Positions 18,831 through 27,797 are shown, counted from the stretch's first letter. The stretch is 64,000 bases of DNA from Capilliphycus robustus (GCF_034932365.1 NZ_JAYGHR010000011.1:31924-95923), one strand, 5' to 3'. Program-made: numbers and translations. The notes: generated by a model not told the origin, from the letters alone.

Positions 18831-19574
18831 TTAACTCAGTAAAGCCTTGACTGCAAACTGAGGTAAAGCCATCATTCGTCGCCAACGCCAGGGTTCTTGA
18901 TAGAGTCGATAAAGCCACTCTAAATGATTGTTACAAAACCAAGCCGGCGCCCGTTTTTTTGTACCCGCCCAAATATCAAAACTTCCCCCTACTCCAATCC
19001 AAATTGAATCCGGACATAAATGACGATTTTGAGCAATCCATAACTCTTGACGCGGTACTCCTAAACCCACAAAAATCACTCGCGGTTGTAAATCTTTTAG
19101 AGTATCTTTTAACTGTTCTTCTTCTGAAGCAGAAAGATAACCGTGATAAGATGCGATCGCTAAGTTGGGAATTTTTTGTTGAAAGAGATCAGCCGCCCGT
19201 TGAGCAACTCCCGGTTTTCCTCCATAGAAAAAAACCAGATCAGAAAAATTTTGCTGACCAACTTTTTGTAAGAAAGACTCGGCCAGTTCAATTCCAGGAC
19301 AGCGTTGTGTTTGTTTTCCTTTTAGGCGTAGATAAAGAACAATTCCCGCCCCATCAGGTATAACTAATTCAGCGCCACGAATTACATCTGCTAAATGGCG
19401 ATCACGATCAGCTTGCATTGCCATTTCAGCATTAAGAGTAATCACATGAGTTCCTAACCCTTTATACAAACGGTTAAGCAACCAGTTATGATAATTATGA
19501 TGCAGATGAACGGGAAGTCCTAAAACTGGAAATTTGCTAGCAGTAGATTCACCCAACAACATCACATCATTCAT
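18831..19574 (-). CDS. WecG/TagA/CpsF-family glycosyltransferase
   Basis: About 247 residues from the ATG at 19574, which has GAGGTGG upstream (spacing ~12, a little long). An in-frame ATG at 19601 adds 9 residues without a visible ribosome site. The family transfers N-acetylmannosamine(uronic acid) or a related sugar to lipid-linked acceptors in surface polysaccharide synthesis. Seen: VITLNAEMAMQADRD (conserved T-N-A/P-E-M), AELVIPDGAGIVLYLRLKG (catalytic-type Asp in PDG), FFYGGKPGVAQRAAD, PRVIFVGLGVPRQELWIAQN, IGVGGSFDIWAGTKKRAP and WLYRLYQEPWRWRRM. The motifs are complete. No other polysaccharide genes adjoin it. Confidence 0.9.
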   Translation of the reverse strand: MNDVMLLGESTASKFPVLGLPVHLHHNYHNWLLNRLYKGLGTHVITLNAEMAMQADRDRHLADVIRGAELVIPDGAGIVLYLRLKGKQTQRCPGIELAESFLQKVGQQNFSDLVFFYGGKPGVAQRAADLFQQKIPNLAIASYHGYLSASEEEQLKDTLKDLQPRVIFVGLGVPRQELWIAQNRHLCPDSIWIGVGGSFDIWAGTKKRAPAWFCNNHLEWLYRLYQEPWRWRRMMALPQFAVKALLS

Positions 19575-19684
19575 AAGATTTTTTAACCACCTCACACACA
19601 CTACTATTGAGACTAACCCATCTGGTATCGATTGGCTAGTATAAACGGGTTTATGATCGGGAGAAGGGACAGTGAAGACAGTTT

Positions 19685-19822
19685 ACAGTGACCAGTGACC
19701 AGTGACCAGTGAACAGTTACCAGTTACCAGTTACCAGTTTCTCCTCTGCTTCCCCATTCCCTATTTCCTATTCCCCATTCCCTATTGCCTATTGCCTATT
19801 GCCTATTGCCTATTGCCTGTTC
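19685..19822. repeat. Short tandem heptamer repeats (STRR-like)
   Basis: Two runs of 7-bp repeats: CCAGTGA/CCAGTTA units at 19685-19740, and CCCTATT/GCCTATT units at about 19752-19822. Heptanucleotide STRR repeats are a known feature of filamentous cyanobacterial genomes. The second run overlaps the last codons of the DUF1611 gene. Confidence 0.85.
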
Positions 19823-20902
19823 ACTGATTAGTAGTGCATCTAATAAAATACTCGCCCCAAACCGAACTGTATCCGTACAAGGTAAACCCGTTTCTGATTG
19901 AATTTGCGCGATCGCCTCCCTAGCTACATCTTCCGCTAAACCATAAGTATTCAGGCTAATTCCTACAATTTTTGCAGATTGCATCGCACCGCCCACACTG
20001 GCAATTTTTTCGTATAATTCAATCACCTGAGATAGAGGGGGAATAACCACATGAGGATGATTGCGAATATGGGTTTGTCCGGCACGATGGGCTAAAATTA
20101 AATCAGTCGGTTGACTTCCTCGCAACAAGGGTAAAGTCGCCGTTGAACCCGGATGAATCAGCGAACCCTGTCCTTCAACTATTAGTAAATCACAATCTTT
20201 TCCAAACCGCATCACCATTTGTTCAACTGCACCTGCTGCAAAATCAACTCGTACAGAGTCTAAGGGAATGCCATCTTCTCCTAACATTAACCCCCCTTGA
20301 CCTGTGGCGATAAATTTAGAACGAATTCCCCGTTTTTGGGCGGCTTTATTGAGTTCTAAACCTGTTGACATTTTACCAATTGCCATATCCGTTCCAACGG
20401 TTAAAACTCGCCGACAACTGAGTTGACGCGCCGCAGCACTAGCAATTCCTAAAGCGGGGGGTTCTTGACGAATATCCCAAATCCATTGTTGAGGCTTTAG
20501 AAATTGGTTAATATTCGTTTGATGGCGTTGTTCAACTAGGGGAATTAATTTAGTATGTAATCCATTAACAATTGATAATCCTGCTTCTAAAGCGTCATCA
20601 AGATCAAGCCACCATTCCTCCGGTAAAGCCCCTCCTGACGGTGCAATTCCAATCATTAGAATATTGGGATGAAAAGCCAAAGCATCTTTAACTGAAGCAA
20701 CAATCGGCACATTTCGGTTAATTCCGGTTAATTCAGAGAGGGACTTTCCCGCACAGTCTCGGTCAATAACTGCGACAATATTAGCTTGAGAATAACGCAG
20801 CAAAGACAGTCCTGTTTTACCCGTCGCACCGAGAATACCTCCATGTAACAGGATGGCTAACCGCCCCGCTTGAATTTGAGATTGGGGATTTTCAGGGGTC
20901 AT
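19796..20902 (-). CDS. DUF1611 family P-loop protein
   Basis: 368 residues. The N-terminal half is Rossmann-like (AILLHGGILGATGKTGLSLL, AVIDRDCAG, MIGIAPSGGALPEEWW); the C-terminal half is a P-loop domain (RVLTVGTDMAIGKMSTGLEL, IVEGQGSLIHPG, DLILAHRAGQ). This is the DUF1611 architecture, some members of which (DgcN type) act in D-amino-acid metabolism; others are only loosely named as epimerase/dehydratase-like. Substrate is unknown here. The last residues (about AIGNRQ plus stop) are encoded by the heptamer repeat, so the original C-terminus has probably been altered. A HIP1 octamer lies in the 3' part. Confidence 0.85.
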   Translation of the reverse strand: MTPENPQSQIQAGRLAILLHGGILGATGKTGLSLLRYSQANIVAVIDRDCAGKSLSELTGINRNVPIVASVKDALAFHPNILMIGIAPSGGALPEEWWLDLDDALEAGLSIVNGLHTKLIPLVEQRHQTNINQFLKPQQWIWDIRQEPPALGIASAAARQLSCRRVLTVGTDMAIGKMSTGLELNKAAQKRGIRSKFIATGQGGLMLGEDGIPLDSVRVDFAAGAVEQMVMRFGKDCDLLIVEGQGSLIHPGSTATLPLLRGSQPTDLILAHRAGQTHIRNHPHVVIPPLSQVIELYEKIASVGGAMQSAKIVGISLNTYGLAEDVAREAIAQIQSETGLPCTDTVRFGASILLDALLISEQAIGNRQ

Positions 20903-21021
20903 ATTTTTGAGTTTGAGATAACGAGCGATCGCTTTAATATAGTCTCATATCTGTTGAACTTAATCATACCTCAAGACTGACAACCGTTTGTAGACTCTTG
21001 CAATTTTTTTAGGCTGACCCC

Positions 21022-21053
21022 TTGACTTTATACTATAGTACAAGGTTTAAGAT
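21022..21053 (+). promoter_or_regulatory. MerR-type promoter and operator of the metal/thiol operon
   Basis: A -35 box TTGACT (21022-21027) and -10 box TAAGAT (21048-21053) are separated by 20 bases, the overlong spacing typical of MerR-activated promoters. Between them lies a 22-bp near-palindrome (21025-21046) centred on TACTATAGTA with two mismatched pairs. It precedes the merR-like gene by 30 bases, indicating autoregulation and control of the whole operon. Confidence 0.85.
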
Positions 21054-21082
21054 CAAGATCAAGTTGAATCGAGAAGGTGATC

Positions 21083-21493
21083 ATGCTGCAAGTGGGTGAA
21101 GTCTCTCGCAAACTCGGAATTAACGCCCAAACGATTTATTTTTATGAGCGAATTGGGTTAATTCCATCACCGCAGCGTAGTGAATCTGGCTATCGTTTGT
21201 TTAGTGAACAAGATATCGAAAGACTCCTATTTATTCATCGGGCTAAATCTCTCGGATTAACTTTAGAGGAGATTAAAGATATTTTAGCACTAAAAGATGG
21301 AAAAAAGCTCACTTGTCAAGCGTTGCATCAGCGATTAATCAACAAAATTAAACAGATTGAACAACAAATTTTTCAACTGCAAATGCTGCACGAGGAACTT
21401 TTACCGCTCGTTGAACAATGCGAAGTAAACTTAAATCACCCCGATCCAACTCACGAATGTATTGTCTTAAATAAAGGTCAAAATAATGAGTAG
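21083..21493 (+). CDS. MerR-family metal/thiol-responsive regulator
   Basis: 136 residues from the ATG at 21083 (GAGAAGG just upstream; a GTG two codons earlier is in frame but falls on the ribosome site). The winged HTH is classic: LQVGEVSRKLGINAQTIYFY, ERIGLIPSPQRSESGYRLFS, then a dimerisation coiled coil ~residues 80-115. Cysteines lie at LTCQALHQ, VEQCEVN and HECIVLN; the first and the C-terminal ones are candidate metal ligands as in CadR/ZntR/CueR relatives, but the spacing does not match one well-known subgroup. It shares 8 bases with the next gene (ATGAGTAG), implying translational coupling. Confidence 0.9.
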   Translation: MLQVGEVSRKLGINAQTIYFYERIGLIPSPQRSESGYRLFSEQDIERLLFIHRAKSLGLTLEEIKDILALKDGKKLTCQALHQRLINKIKQIEQQIFQLQMLHEELLPLVEQCEVNLNHPDPTHECIVLNKGQNNE

Positions 21494-21731
21494 TACACTA
21501 ACCGTTGAAATATTGGGAACAGGTTGTAAGAAGTGCCATCAGTTAGAAGAAAATGTGAAAGAAGCGATCGCATCGTTAAACATAGAAGCGGTGGTGCTGC
21601 ATATTAAAGATCCGATGAAAATTGCTGAACGAGGCGTGATGTCTACTCCGGCTTTAGTCGTCAATGGCAAAGTTGTGAGTCAGGGAAAAGTTGCCACACC
21701 GGAACAAATTCAACCCTATTTAACGGCTTAA
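21486..21731 (+). CDS. Small thioredoxin-like protein (redox-active disulfide protein, MTH895/TM0996 type)
   Basis: 81 residues. LTVEILGTGCKKCHQLEENV contains a thioredoxin-type CxxC (Cys-Lys-Lys-Cys), and GVMSTPALVVNGKVVSQGKV contains the cis-Pro region (STPALVVNG). No signal peptide, so cytoplasmic. This family is often found beside DUF318-type permeases and ArsR/MerR regulators, as here. Its start overlaps the regulator gene by 8 bases. A role in delivering or reducing a thiol-bound metal(loid) for the permease is inference. Confidence 0.88.
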   Translation: MSSTLTVEILGTGCKKCHQLEENVKEAIASLNIEAVVLHIKDPMKIAERGVMSTPALVVNGKVVSQGKVATPEQIQPYLTA

Positions 21732-21793
21732 TTTATATCAGTCTGGGGGCATAACATTCATGTCCCCTCTAGATAAACTCAGAGGATGAACCG

Positions 21794-23119
21794 ATGCAAA
21801 TTACAGCATTTTGGCGATCGCAATGGAAAGCACTCACCCTAATGATTTTGGGGTTTGTGTTATGTTTCTATCTGCCTGTTGAAATTTTACAACAATCTGA
21901 ACGTTTACAAAATGCCTTTTGGGAGGCGCTTTATCTCGTTCGTTGGTACGCTCAAGAACACGTTTTATTGTGTTTAATTCCTGCTTTTTTTATTGCTGGA
22001 GCGATTGCGACTTTTATTAATAAAGCCTCGGTAATGAAGTATTTAGGGCCTCAAGCAAACCCGATTATTGCCTATGGAGTCGCTTCAATATCGGGAACTA
22101 TTTTAGCCGTTTGTTCTTGTACTGTTTTACCCTTATTTGCAAGTATTTATCGCATGGGAGCGGGATTAGGCCCTGCGATGGCTTTTTTGTATTCCGGCCC
22201 TGCAATTAATGTTTTAGCGATTATTTTAACGGCGAGAATATTAGGCTGGCAATTGGGTGTTGCGAGGGCTATTGGTGCGATGATTTTTAGTCTTGTGATT
22301 GGTTTTGTAATGGCGTTTTTGTTCCGCCAAGAAGAACTGGAAAAACTGAATACTGAACTCACGTTACCCGATGTTGAAGACAGTCGTCCCTTATGGCAAA
22401 CGGTTGTATTTATTGGGGTATTAGTCGGAATTTTAGTCTTTGCTAATTGGGCTGAACCGGGTACAACAGCAGGATTTTGGTATAGTATTTATTCAGTTAA
22501 ATGGTTGATAACCGGAGTATTAGGATTCGGTTTATCAGCGATTTTAGTCGCTTGGTTTGATCTCAATCTCGGAAAAGTTGGTTTAATTGTTCTCGTGACA
22601 ATAGTATTATCTTGGCGTTTTTCTAACTATCCTCTTGTTCCGTTTACTTTTTCAATGATAGGATTATCTTGGTTAACCAGTACCAACAAAGACGAAGCGG
22701 GAGAATGGTTCACCGAGTCTTGGGAGTATGCGAAACAAATTTTACCTCTATTATTGATTGGAGTTTTAATAGCAGGCGGTTTACTGGGTCGTCCGGGTCA
22801 AGAAGCATTAATTCCGTTAGAATGGGTACAATGGGCGGTTGGTGGAAATTCATTATTTTCTAATTTCTTTGCTGCATTTGCTGGGGCTTTTATGTACTTT
22901 GCCACGTTAACAGAAGTTCCCATTTTACAGGGGTTAATGGGGAATGGAATGGGTCAAGGGCCAGCATTAGCATTATTATTAGCGGGGCCAGCTTTATCGT
23001 TACCCAATATGTTGGTGATTCGCAATATTATAGGAACGAAAAAAACAGTAGTGTTTGTGGCGTTAGTGGTGATTATGGCAACGTTAAGTGGGGTGATTTA
23101 TGGGGCGATTATCAGGTGA
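21794..23119 (+). CDS. Permease of the DUF318/UPF0718 (ArsP-like) family
   Basis: 441 residues with roughly 10 hydrophobic segments. It has the family's repeated signature: ISGTILAVCSCTVLPLFASI (Cys-Ser-Cys next to Pro in a membrane helix), GAGLGPAMAFLYSGPAINVL in the first half, and TLTEVPILQGLMGNGMGQGP, ALLLAGPALSLPNMLVI in the second. ArsP members export trivalent organoarsenicals; other members are of unknown substrate. Regulation by a MerR protein and linkage to a CxxC thioredoxin favour metal or metalloid export. GGATGA lies before the ATG. Third gene of the operon. Confidence 0.87.
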   Translation: MQITAFWRSQWKALTLMILGFVLCFYLPVEILQQSERLQNAFWEALYLVRWYAQEHVLLCLIPAFFIAGAIATFINKASVMKYLGPQANPIIAYGVASISGTILAVCSCTVLPLFASIYRMGAGLGPAMAFLYSGPAINVLAIILTARILGWQLGVARAIGAMIFSLVIGFVMAFLFRQEELEKLNTELTLPDVEDSRPLWQTVVFIGVLVGILVFANWAEPGTTAGFWYSIYSVKWLITGVLGFGLSAILVAWFDLNLGKVGLIVLVTIVLSWRFSNYPLVPFTFSMIGLSWLTSTNKDEAGEWFTESWEYAKQILPLLLIGVLIAGGLLGRPGQEALIPLEWVQWAVGGNSLFSNFFAAFAGAFMYFATLTEVPILQGLMGNGMGQGPALALLLAGPALSLPNMLVIRNIIGTKKTVVFVALVVIMATLSGVIYGAIIR

Positions 23120-23440
23120 GGTTGATGGAGGAAGAAAACTATTAAAACAGAACCAAGACTTTTTGGATAAGCCGGGTTTTTATGAGTGATTATTTTGAAT
23201 AAGTTTGAGGAAAATTATTATTTATAACTAATCTTAAAAAAACAGAAATTAATCCATCCGTTGTAATTTCCGACAACTTAATCCTCGGCAAGATTGGGTG
23301 ATCAAAAATCCTCAGCTTTTTGAAAAAGCCGAGGATATCAACCCATAGATTTCACAAATTGAATCCAAACAGAAAGTCAAGTCAATGATAAAATATCAGC
23401 CCAATAAAATAGAAAGCTGTAACAGAAAAATGAAGCGTAA
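23120..23440. other. Intergenic region between convergent permease and OB-fold genes
   Basis: About 320 bases. The only clear element is the hairpin at 23308-23336 (separate entry). The sequence GCCGGGTTTTT near 23172 lacks a matching upstream arm of useful length. No gene seen. Confidence 0.5.
23308..23336. terminator. Hairpin in the convergent intergenic region
   Basis: ATCCTCAGCTTTT (23308-23320) pairs with AAAAGCCGAGGAT (23324-23336), 13 bp with one mismatch and a 3-base loop. There is no T-tract on the + strand outside the stem, so termination is plausible but not certain. A second copy of ATCCTCGGC at 23281 could compete for pairing. Confidence 0.55.
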
Positions 23441-23743
23441 TTACTGTTTACAAACGGCTACACCATCGGCTTTCGTAATTGAAAACGCATCAAATTCTCC
23501 CATCTCAAACTCACCCACGACAGTCACCTGTTCCCCTGTTGACAGATGACGAGTCGTATGATCTCCGCAAACATCCCAAGAATCAACGGTAATCCCCCGA
23601 TTTTCACTTTGCAAGCGGAAACCATCTTCCCAAACCCGTTCAATTGTACCGGAAAAAGAACCATTATTGGCTTGAACAACAGAAGGAAAAACAGTCACCG
23701 CAACCACACCGAGTACAATTGTGCCGATGATTTCTAATTTCAT
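23441..23743 (-). CDS. Small secreted OB-fold-like protein
   Basis: About 100 residues from the ATG at 23743, which has GGAG 8 bases upstream; the longer frame to 23773 lacks a ribosome site. Signal peptide MKLEIIGTIVLGVVAVTVFP ending at VVQA. The mature part has alternating beta pattern FSGTIERVWEDGFRLQSENR, then LSTGEQVTVVGEFEMGEFDA, reminiscent of small OB-fold periplasmic proteins that bind oligonucleotide-like or other ligands. Two cysteines (WDVCGDH and VAVCKQ at the end) may form a disulfide. Not a recognised family; function unknown. Confidence 0.65.
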   Translation of the reverse strand: MKLEIIGTIVLGVVAVTVFPSVVQANNGSFSGTIERVWEDGFRLQSENRGITVDSWDVCGDHTTRHLSTGEQVTVVGEFEMGEFDAFSITKADGVAVCKQ

Positions 23744-23942
23744 GGGAACTCTCCACAAAAGAATGATTTTCAACAGATGTATTGGGAAGTAGGCAGTTGA
23801 GACTGGCTAACTTCTTATGGTTTCAACAATAACCCCACAAAATGACAAGAAAATGACAACTCTAAAATCCTTCTATATTTTGGGTAAAGGTCGGAAAGTC
23901 TGCGATACGGGCTACAGGGCTACACTCACGCTGCGCGATCGC

Positions 23943-26075
23943 TTATTTTGAAGTAATCTTATCCCTGAACTGTTGTAAACGCTCAACGGATTGCTTTTTT
24001 GTTGATTGACCAAAAAAAGATTCTATGCGCTTGTCAATCTCTAGAACAACTTCTTCTACTTCAATTCTTTCTAAAGCTTTATAAATCACATTAATTAGGT
24101 CATCGTCAGCTACCAAGATTAGTTCAATTAATTCTGCAATTCTTTTTAGGTTTGTTAGTGCGTCTACAGCCCATATTTGTAGCCATCCACTAGATATATA
24201 TCTATCATCAAAAATATCACTTATAGCAATATGTTTTATGTTGTAAATAGCTTCATCATTAGCAAAATATTCAAGCGAATGAATGCAATAACCTACTCCT
24301 GTTTCATCACCATGATCATACCATTGCCACATTTTATCGACTACAATATCCGTAATTTGTTTCTTTATTAAGCTCATACTTTGTGTTTCAAGAATTTTAT
24401 TTTTCTCGAAAATAACAATAACGTTTCTTGCCGAAGGTGCATAGTTTATTGATATTCTTATAGCTATTTCTTTTAGTTCATCGACCGAAATACTAGAAAG
24501 CTTATAGATTATGTATTCTTTAACCAGCGAAAGGATACTAAATTGATTTCCATTCTTATTGATCAATGATAGCTTTTCTAAAGCCACCAATCCTTCATCT
24601 CGATCAAGTTCGGATAAATCAGCTATGTATCCTAATTCTTGCCTGCTGAGAGAACTCTTAATGTAAGAACCTGTGGATAGAGCCAGACAAATGATTAGCT
24701 TAAAAGCAGGTTGATCTTGAATATCTTGTACCGCATTTTCAAAGCAAAATCGAGCTATATCACCTTTAGCATCACCTAAACGTCTTAAAACTGTATCAAT
24801 ACCATATCCAAAGAAACTGACCTGTGCAATGCTCCACACAACTGCTAGGGGAACTCCTGCTGTTCTCCTATACAAAAGTTCAGCTTGTTCTTCTGTTAAC
24901 TGAACATCTTTTTTCTGACATTCTTGCTGAATTAAGGATAACGCATCCTCACGAGGCATAGCAGATAGACGAATGGGATCGGCGATATCAATACGGTGTC
25001 TGGTCGTAACAATACACTTTGTAGGATTTGGAAGTTCTCGGATAAAGCTATTAACTTGCTCATCATCTATGGTTTCGTAGTTATCAAGGATTAATAGGGT
25101 TCTTTGCCGAGATAAAGCACGCTTGATCAATATATTTTTTTCCGAATAATCGTTACAATTTTTATCACTGTTTTTGTCAACTGTTATAAAAATTTCTTGA
25201 TAAATCTCGCCAATGGTATTAGTAAAATGATAACGGGCTTTTACTCCTTCAGCAGTAAGAACTGAAGTTTTAGCCGAAATCCAAATAATTGCTTCAAATC
25301 TCTCTTCTGGTGGAAGAAAATCATACGGGCGGAGATAACGATAAGCAACTTCTAGAGCCAAGGCTGATTTCCCAATGCCGCCGATGCCATCAATAACAAT
25401 AGTCCAAACTCTATCTTGCGGATGAAGTAATTTATGTAACCGTTCAAGTTCATTTTTTCTACCTACAAATTTGAGGTAATCCGGTTGAGGCAAGTTGTGT
25501 AAAACCTTTTGTTGTACTTTTACCTCTTTTTGATATCTCAAATCATACTCTTGTTTTAAAGCACTAATTTCTGTTGGATCGGCAACCTCAACATCTTGAC
25601 CAACACGAATCAACACAGTACCTTTTTTAAATCTAATTCCTCTTGTATTCAAATCCCGATCTAGTTTTACAACATCAACAGGAGGAAAAATTTCGATGAT
25701 CAGCAAATTCTTATTATCTTCTAACTCAAAAAAATACATCTTGATATCAGAAGGCGATGGACTACAGGCTTGACGAAGCTTTCTGAGTGTAGTATCTCGG
25801 AGCATTTGAAGATCGGATAACATTCCACTATCATTTACATGAAATGTTTCTCTAAGTTGGTCGGGGTCTGGATCTTTGTTAGAAGCACCAATAATTAGAT
25901 AAGCAGTCTGCCCGGTGTATCCTACATTCCCGTTGGCCAGAGCAATTATATCCTTGAGAAACTCACCCCATCCTTTATCGTCAAGTTTGTCTGCACCACA
26001 ATACCAACTACTTTTAAACTCAAGTTTGGGATTTTCAACATCGGCAAGTAATTTTTTAAGCTGACTATTTTCCAT
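23943..26075 (-). CDS. AlbA_2/Schlafen-like domain fused to NB-ARC STAND ATPase (possible defence protein)
   Basis: 710 residues. Residues ~1-180 match the AlbA_2 (Schlafen-type) putative nucleic-acid-binding domain: NPKLEFKSSWYCG, FLKDIIALANGN, TAYLIIGASN, and IRFKKGTVLIRVGQDVE. Residues ~200-480 are an NB-ARC-type ATPase: FVGRKNELERL, Walker A DGIGGIGKSALALEVAY, Walker B RTLLILDNYE, sensor CIVTTRHR, GVPLAVVWSIAQ. The C-terminal ~230 residues are helical with no recognised repeat and may be the ligand sensor. STAND proteins of this plan are often antiphage sensors, but this one is not an identified type. The gene is visibly more AT-rich than its neighbours and I find no HIP1 octamer inside its 2.1 kb, both suggesting transfer. 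Stands alone, divergent from ppk2. Confidence 0.82.
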   Translation of the reverse strand: MENSQLKKLLADVENPKLEFKSSWYCGADKLDDKGWGEFLKDIIALANGNVGYTGQTAYLIIGASNKDPDPDQLRETFHVNDSGMLSDLQMLRDTTLRKLRQACSPSPSDIKMYFFELEDNKNLLIIEIFPPVDVVKLDRDLNTRGIRFKKGTVLIRVGQDVEVADPTEISALKQEYDLRYQKEVKVQQKVLHNLPQPDYLKFVGRKNELERLHKLLHPQDRVWTIVIDGIGGIGKSALALEVAYRYLRPYDFLPPEERFEAIIWISAKTSVLTAEGVKARYHFTNTIGEIYQEIFITVDKNSDKNCNDYSEKNILIKRALSRQRTLLILDNYETIDDEQVNSFIRELPNPTKCIVTTRHRIDIADPIRLSAMPREDALSLIQQECQKKDVQLTEEQAELLYRRTAGVPLAVVWSIAQVSFFGYGIDTVLRRLGDAKGDIARFCFENAVQDIQDQPAFKLIICLALSTGSYIKSSLSRQELGYIADLSELDRDEGLVALEKLSLINKNGNQFSILSLVKEYIIYKLSSISVDELKEIAIRISINYAPSARNVIVIFEKNKILETQSMSLIKKQITDIVVDKMWQWYDHGDETGVGYCIHSLEYFANDEAIYNIKHIAISDIFDDRYISSGWLQIWAVDALTNLKRIAELIELILVADDDLINVIYKALERIEVEEVVLEIDKRIESFFGQSTKKQSVERLQQFRDKITSK

Positions 26076-26297
26076 AAAGACTATGGGGTAAATGACTGTA
26101 GCTAATGAAACATAGTAGCATTTTCATTAACTAATCATAGATTGGGTTCACTTAAACCACACTCAAACCTAGTTATGTCGCTCATGGAGCCTTGAACAAT
26201 CAAGCTAAAACTTCTTTCGGAAAAATTTCAACTTCAACTGTGCAGAACTCCCCGCAGAACAGTTAGACTGGACTTTTATGGTGACAACGATCAATTC

Positions 26298-27797
26298 ATG
26301 CTCAACACCCTTGATCTTAGTTTATCTTTCGACAAAGAAACCTATCAAAGCCAGATTGAAAGCTTAATGCAAAAATTGCGATCGCTGCAACAAAGCTGCT
26401 GGGAAAAAAAGCTAACTGCAATGATCGCCTTAGAAGGTTGGGCAGCAGCAGGAAAAGGGGCGCTCGTCAAAAAAATGGTCGGCTACATGGACCCGCGAGG
26501 ATTTATCGTCCATCCGATATGGCCACCAACGCGAGAGGAACGTCGGTATCCGTTTATGTGGCGATTTTGGCAAGTGCTACCTGCTGAGGGTCAAATTGGC
26601 ATTTTTTATCACAGTTGGTATACTCATGTTCTTGAAGATCGCCTGTTTGGACGACTTCCTGAAGCGGAAGTTTCCATAGCGATGCGACAAATTAACGCCT
26701 TTGAACGCCAAATGGTGGATGATGGTGTAGTGATGGCGAAATTTTGGATTCATCTCAGCCAAAAAGAACTCAAACGTCGCCTCAAAAAAGCAGCCAAAGA
26801 TGAGTTGAGAGCGTGGCAAGTTCGTTCAGAAGATTGGCAACAAGAAAAAGATTATGAAACCTATTCTGCCTTTGCCGAAGAAATGTTAATTCAGACCAGT
26901 ACAGGAGATGCACCCTGGACGTTAGTAGAAGGCGATAGTCAACGCTACGCCCGTATTAAAGTGCTTTCAACGATGGTAGCGACTCTCACCGAAGCATTAG
27001 ATAGGCTACAGGTTCAGCTTCCGCCTGTGAGAACACCCCTACAAGACCATCTTGACCCCACAGAACCCAATCCTCTGTCTCAAGTCGATTTAAAGCCCTC
27101 TCTACTAGAGGATGAATACAAACAGCAACTCTCTCAACAACAAGCGCGTTTAGGTAAACTCCAAAAAGAGATTTATCAACAGGAAGTTCCGGTCTTAGCA
27201 ATCTTTGAAGGGTGGGATGCAGCCGGAAAAGGGGGAGCCATTAAACGGTTAACGGATATTTTAGATCCCCGGAGTTATCAAGTCCAACCTTTCGCCGCGC
27301 CCACAGACGAAGAAAAAAGCCATCATTACCTGTGGCGGTTTTGGCGACGTTTACCGCCTGCCGGAAAAATTGCTATTTTTGATCGCAGTTGGTATGGTCG
27401 GGTTCTCGTCGAACGAGTCGAAGGGTTTGCGACAGACGAAGAATGGCGACGGGCTTATCGAGAAATTAATGAATTTGAAGAACAACTAACCAGTGCGGGT
27501 TATGTATTGGTGAAGTTTTGGTTACACATCGATCCTGACGAACAGCTCAAACGATTTCAGGCGCGTCAAGACAATCCTTTTAGACAGTATAAGCTCACCG
27601 ATGAAGATTGGCGCAATCGCCAACAATGGCCTTTTTATGAAGTGGCGGTTAATCAGATGATTCAACGGACTCACACGCCGACCGCCCCTTGGACAATTGT
27701 AGCCGCTAATTCTAAGTCTTCCGCTCGGGTGCAAGTGGTGGAAACGGTTGTAGAAGCCATTCAACGTGAACTACAACGTCGATCAAAGCAAAAGTAG
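26298..27797 (+). CDS. Two-domain polyphosphate kinase 2 (polyphosphate:AMP phosphotransferase type)
   Basis: 499 residues, the length of class II PPK2, which phosphorylates AMP to ADP using polyphosphate. Two homologous P-loop domains: the N-terminal one has EGWAAAGKGALVKKM but its Walker B-equivalent reads FYHSWYTHVLEDR, replacing the catalytic Asp-Arg. The C-terminal one has EGWDAAGKGGAIKRL and intact IFDRSWYGRVLVERVEG. Thus the C-terminal domain is expected to be catalytic, as in characterised class II enzymes. Lid motif RPP-like segments (DPRSYQVQPFAAPTDEE) are present. Single gene, divergent from the STAND gene. Confidence 0.92.
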   Translation: MLNTLDLSLSFDKETYQSQIESLMQKLRSLQQSCWEKKLTAMIALEGWAAAGKGALVKKMVGYMDPRGFIVHPIWPPTREERRYPFMWRFWQVLPAEGQIGIFYHSWYTHVLEDRLFGRLPEAEVSIAMRQINAFERQMVDDGVVMAKFWIHLSQKELKRRLKKAAKDELRAWQVRSEDWQQEKDYETYSAFAEEMLIQTSTGDAPWTLVEGDSQRYARIKVLSTMVATLTEALDRLQVQLPPVRTPLQDHLDPTEPNPLSQVDLKPSLLEDEYKQQLSQQQARLGKLQKEIYQQEVPVLAIFEGWDAAGKGGAIKRLTDILDPRSYQVQPFAAPTDEEKSHHYLWRFWRRLPPAGKIAIFDRSWYGRVLVERVEGFATDEEWRRAYREINEFEEQLTSAGYVLVKFWLHIDPDEQLKRFQARQDNPFRQYKLTDEDWRNRQQWPFYEVAVNQMIQRTHTPTAPWTIVAANSKSSARVQVVETVVEAIQRELQRRSKQK

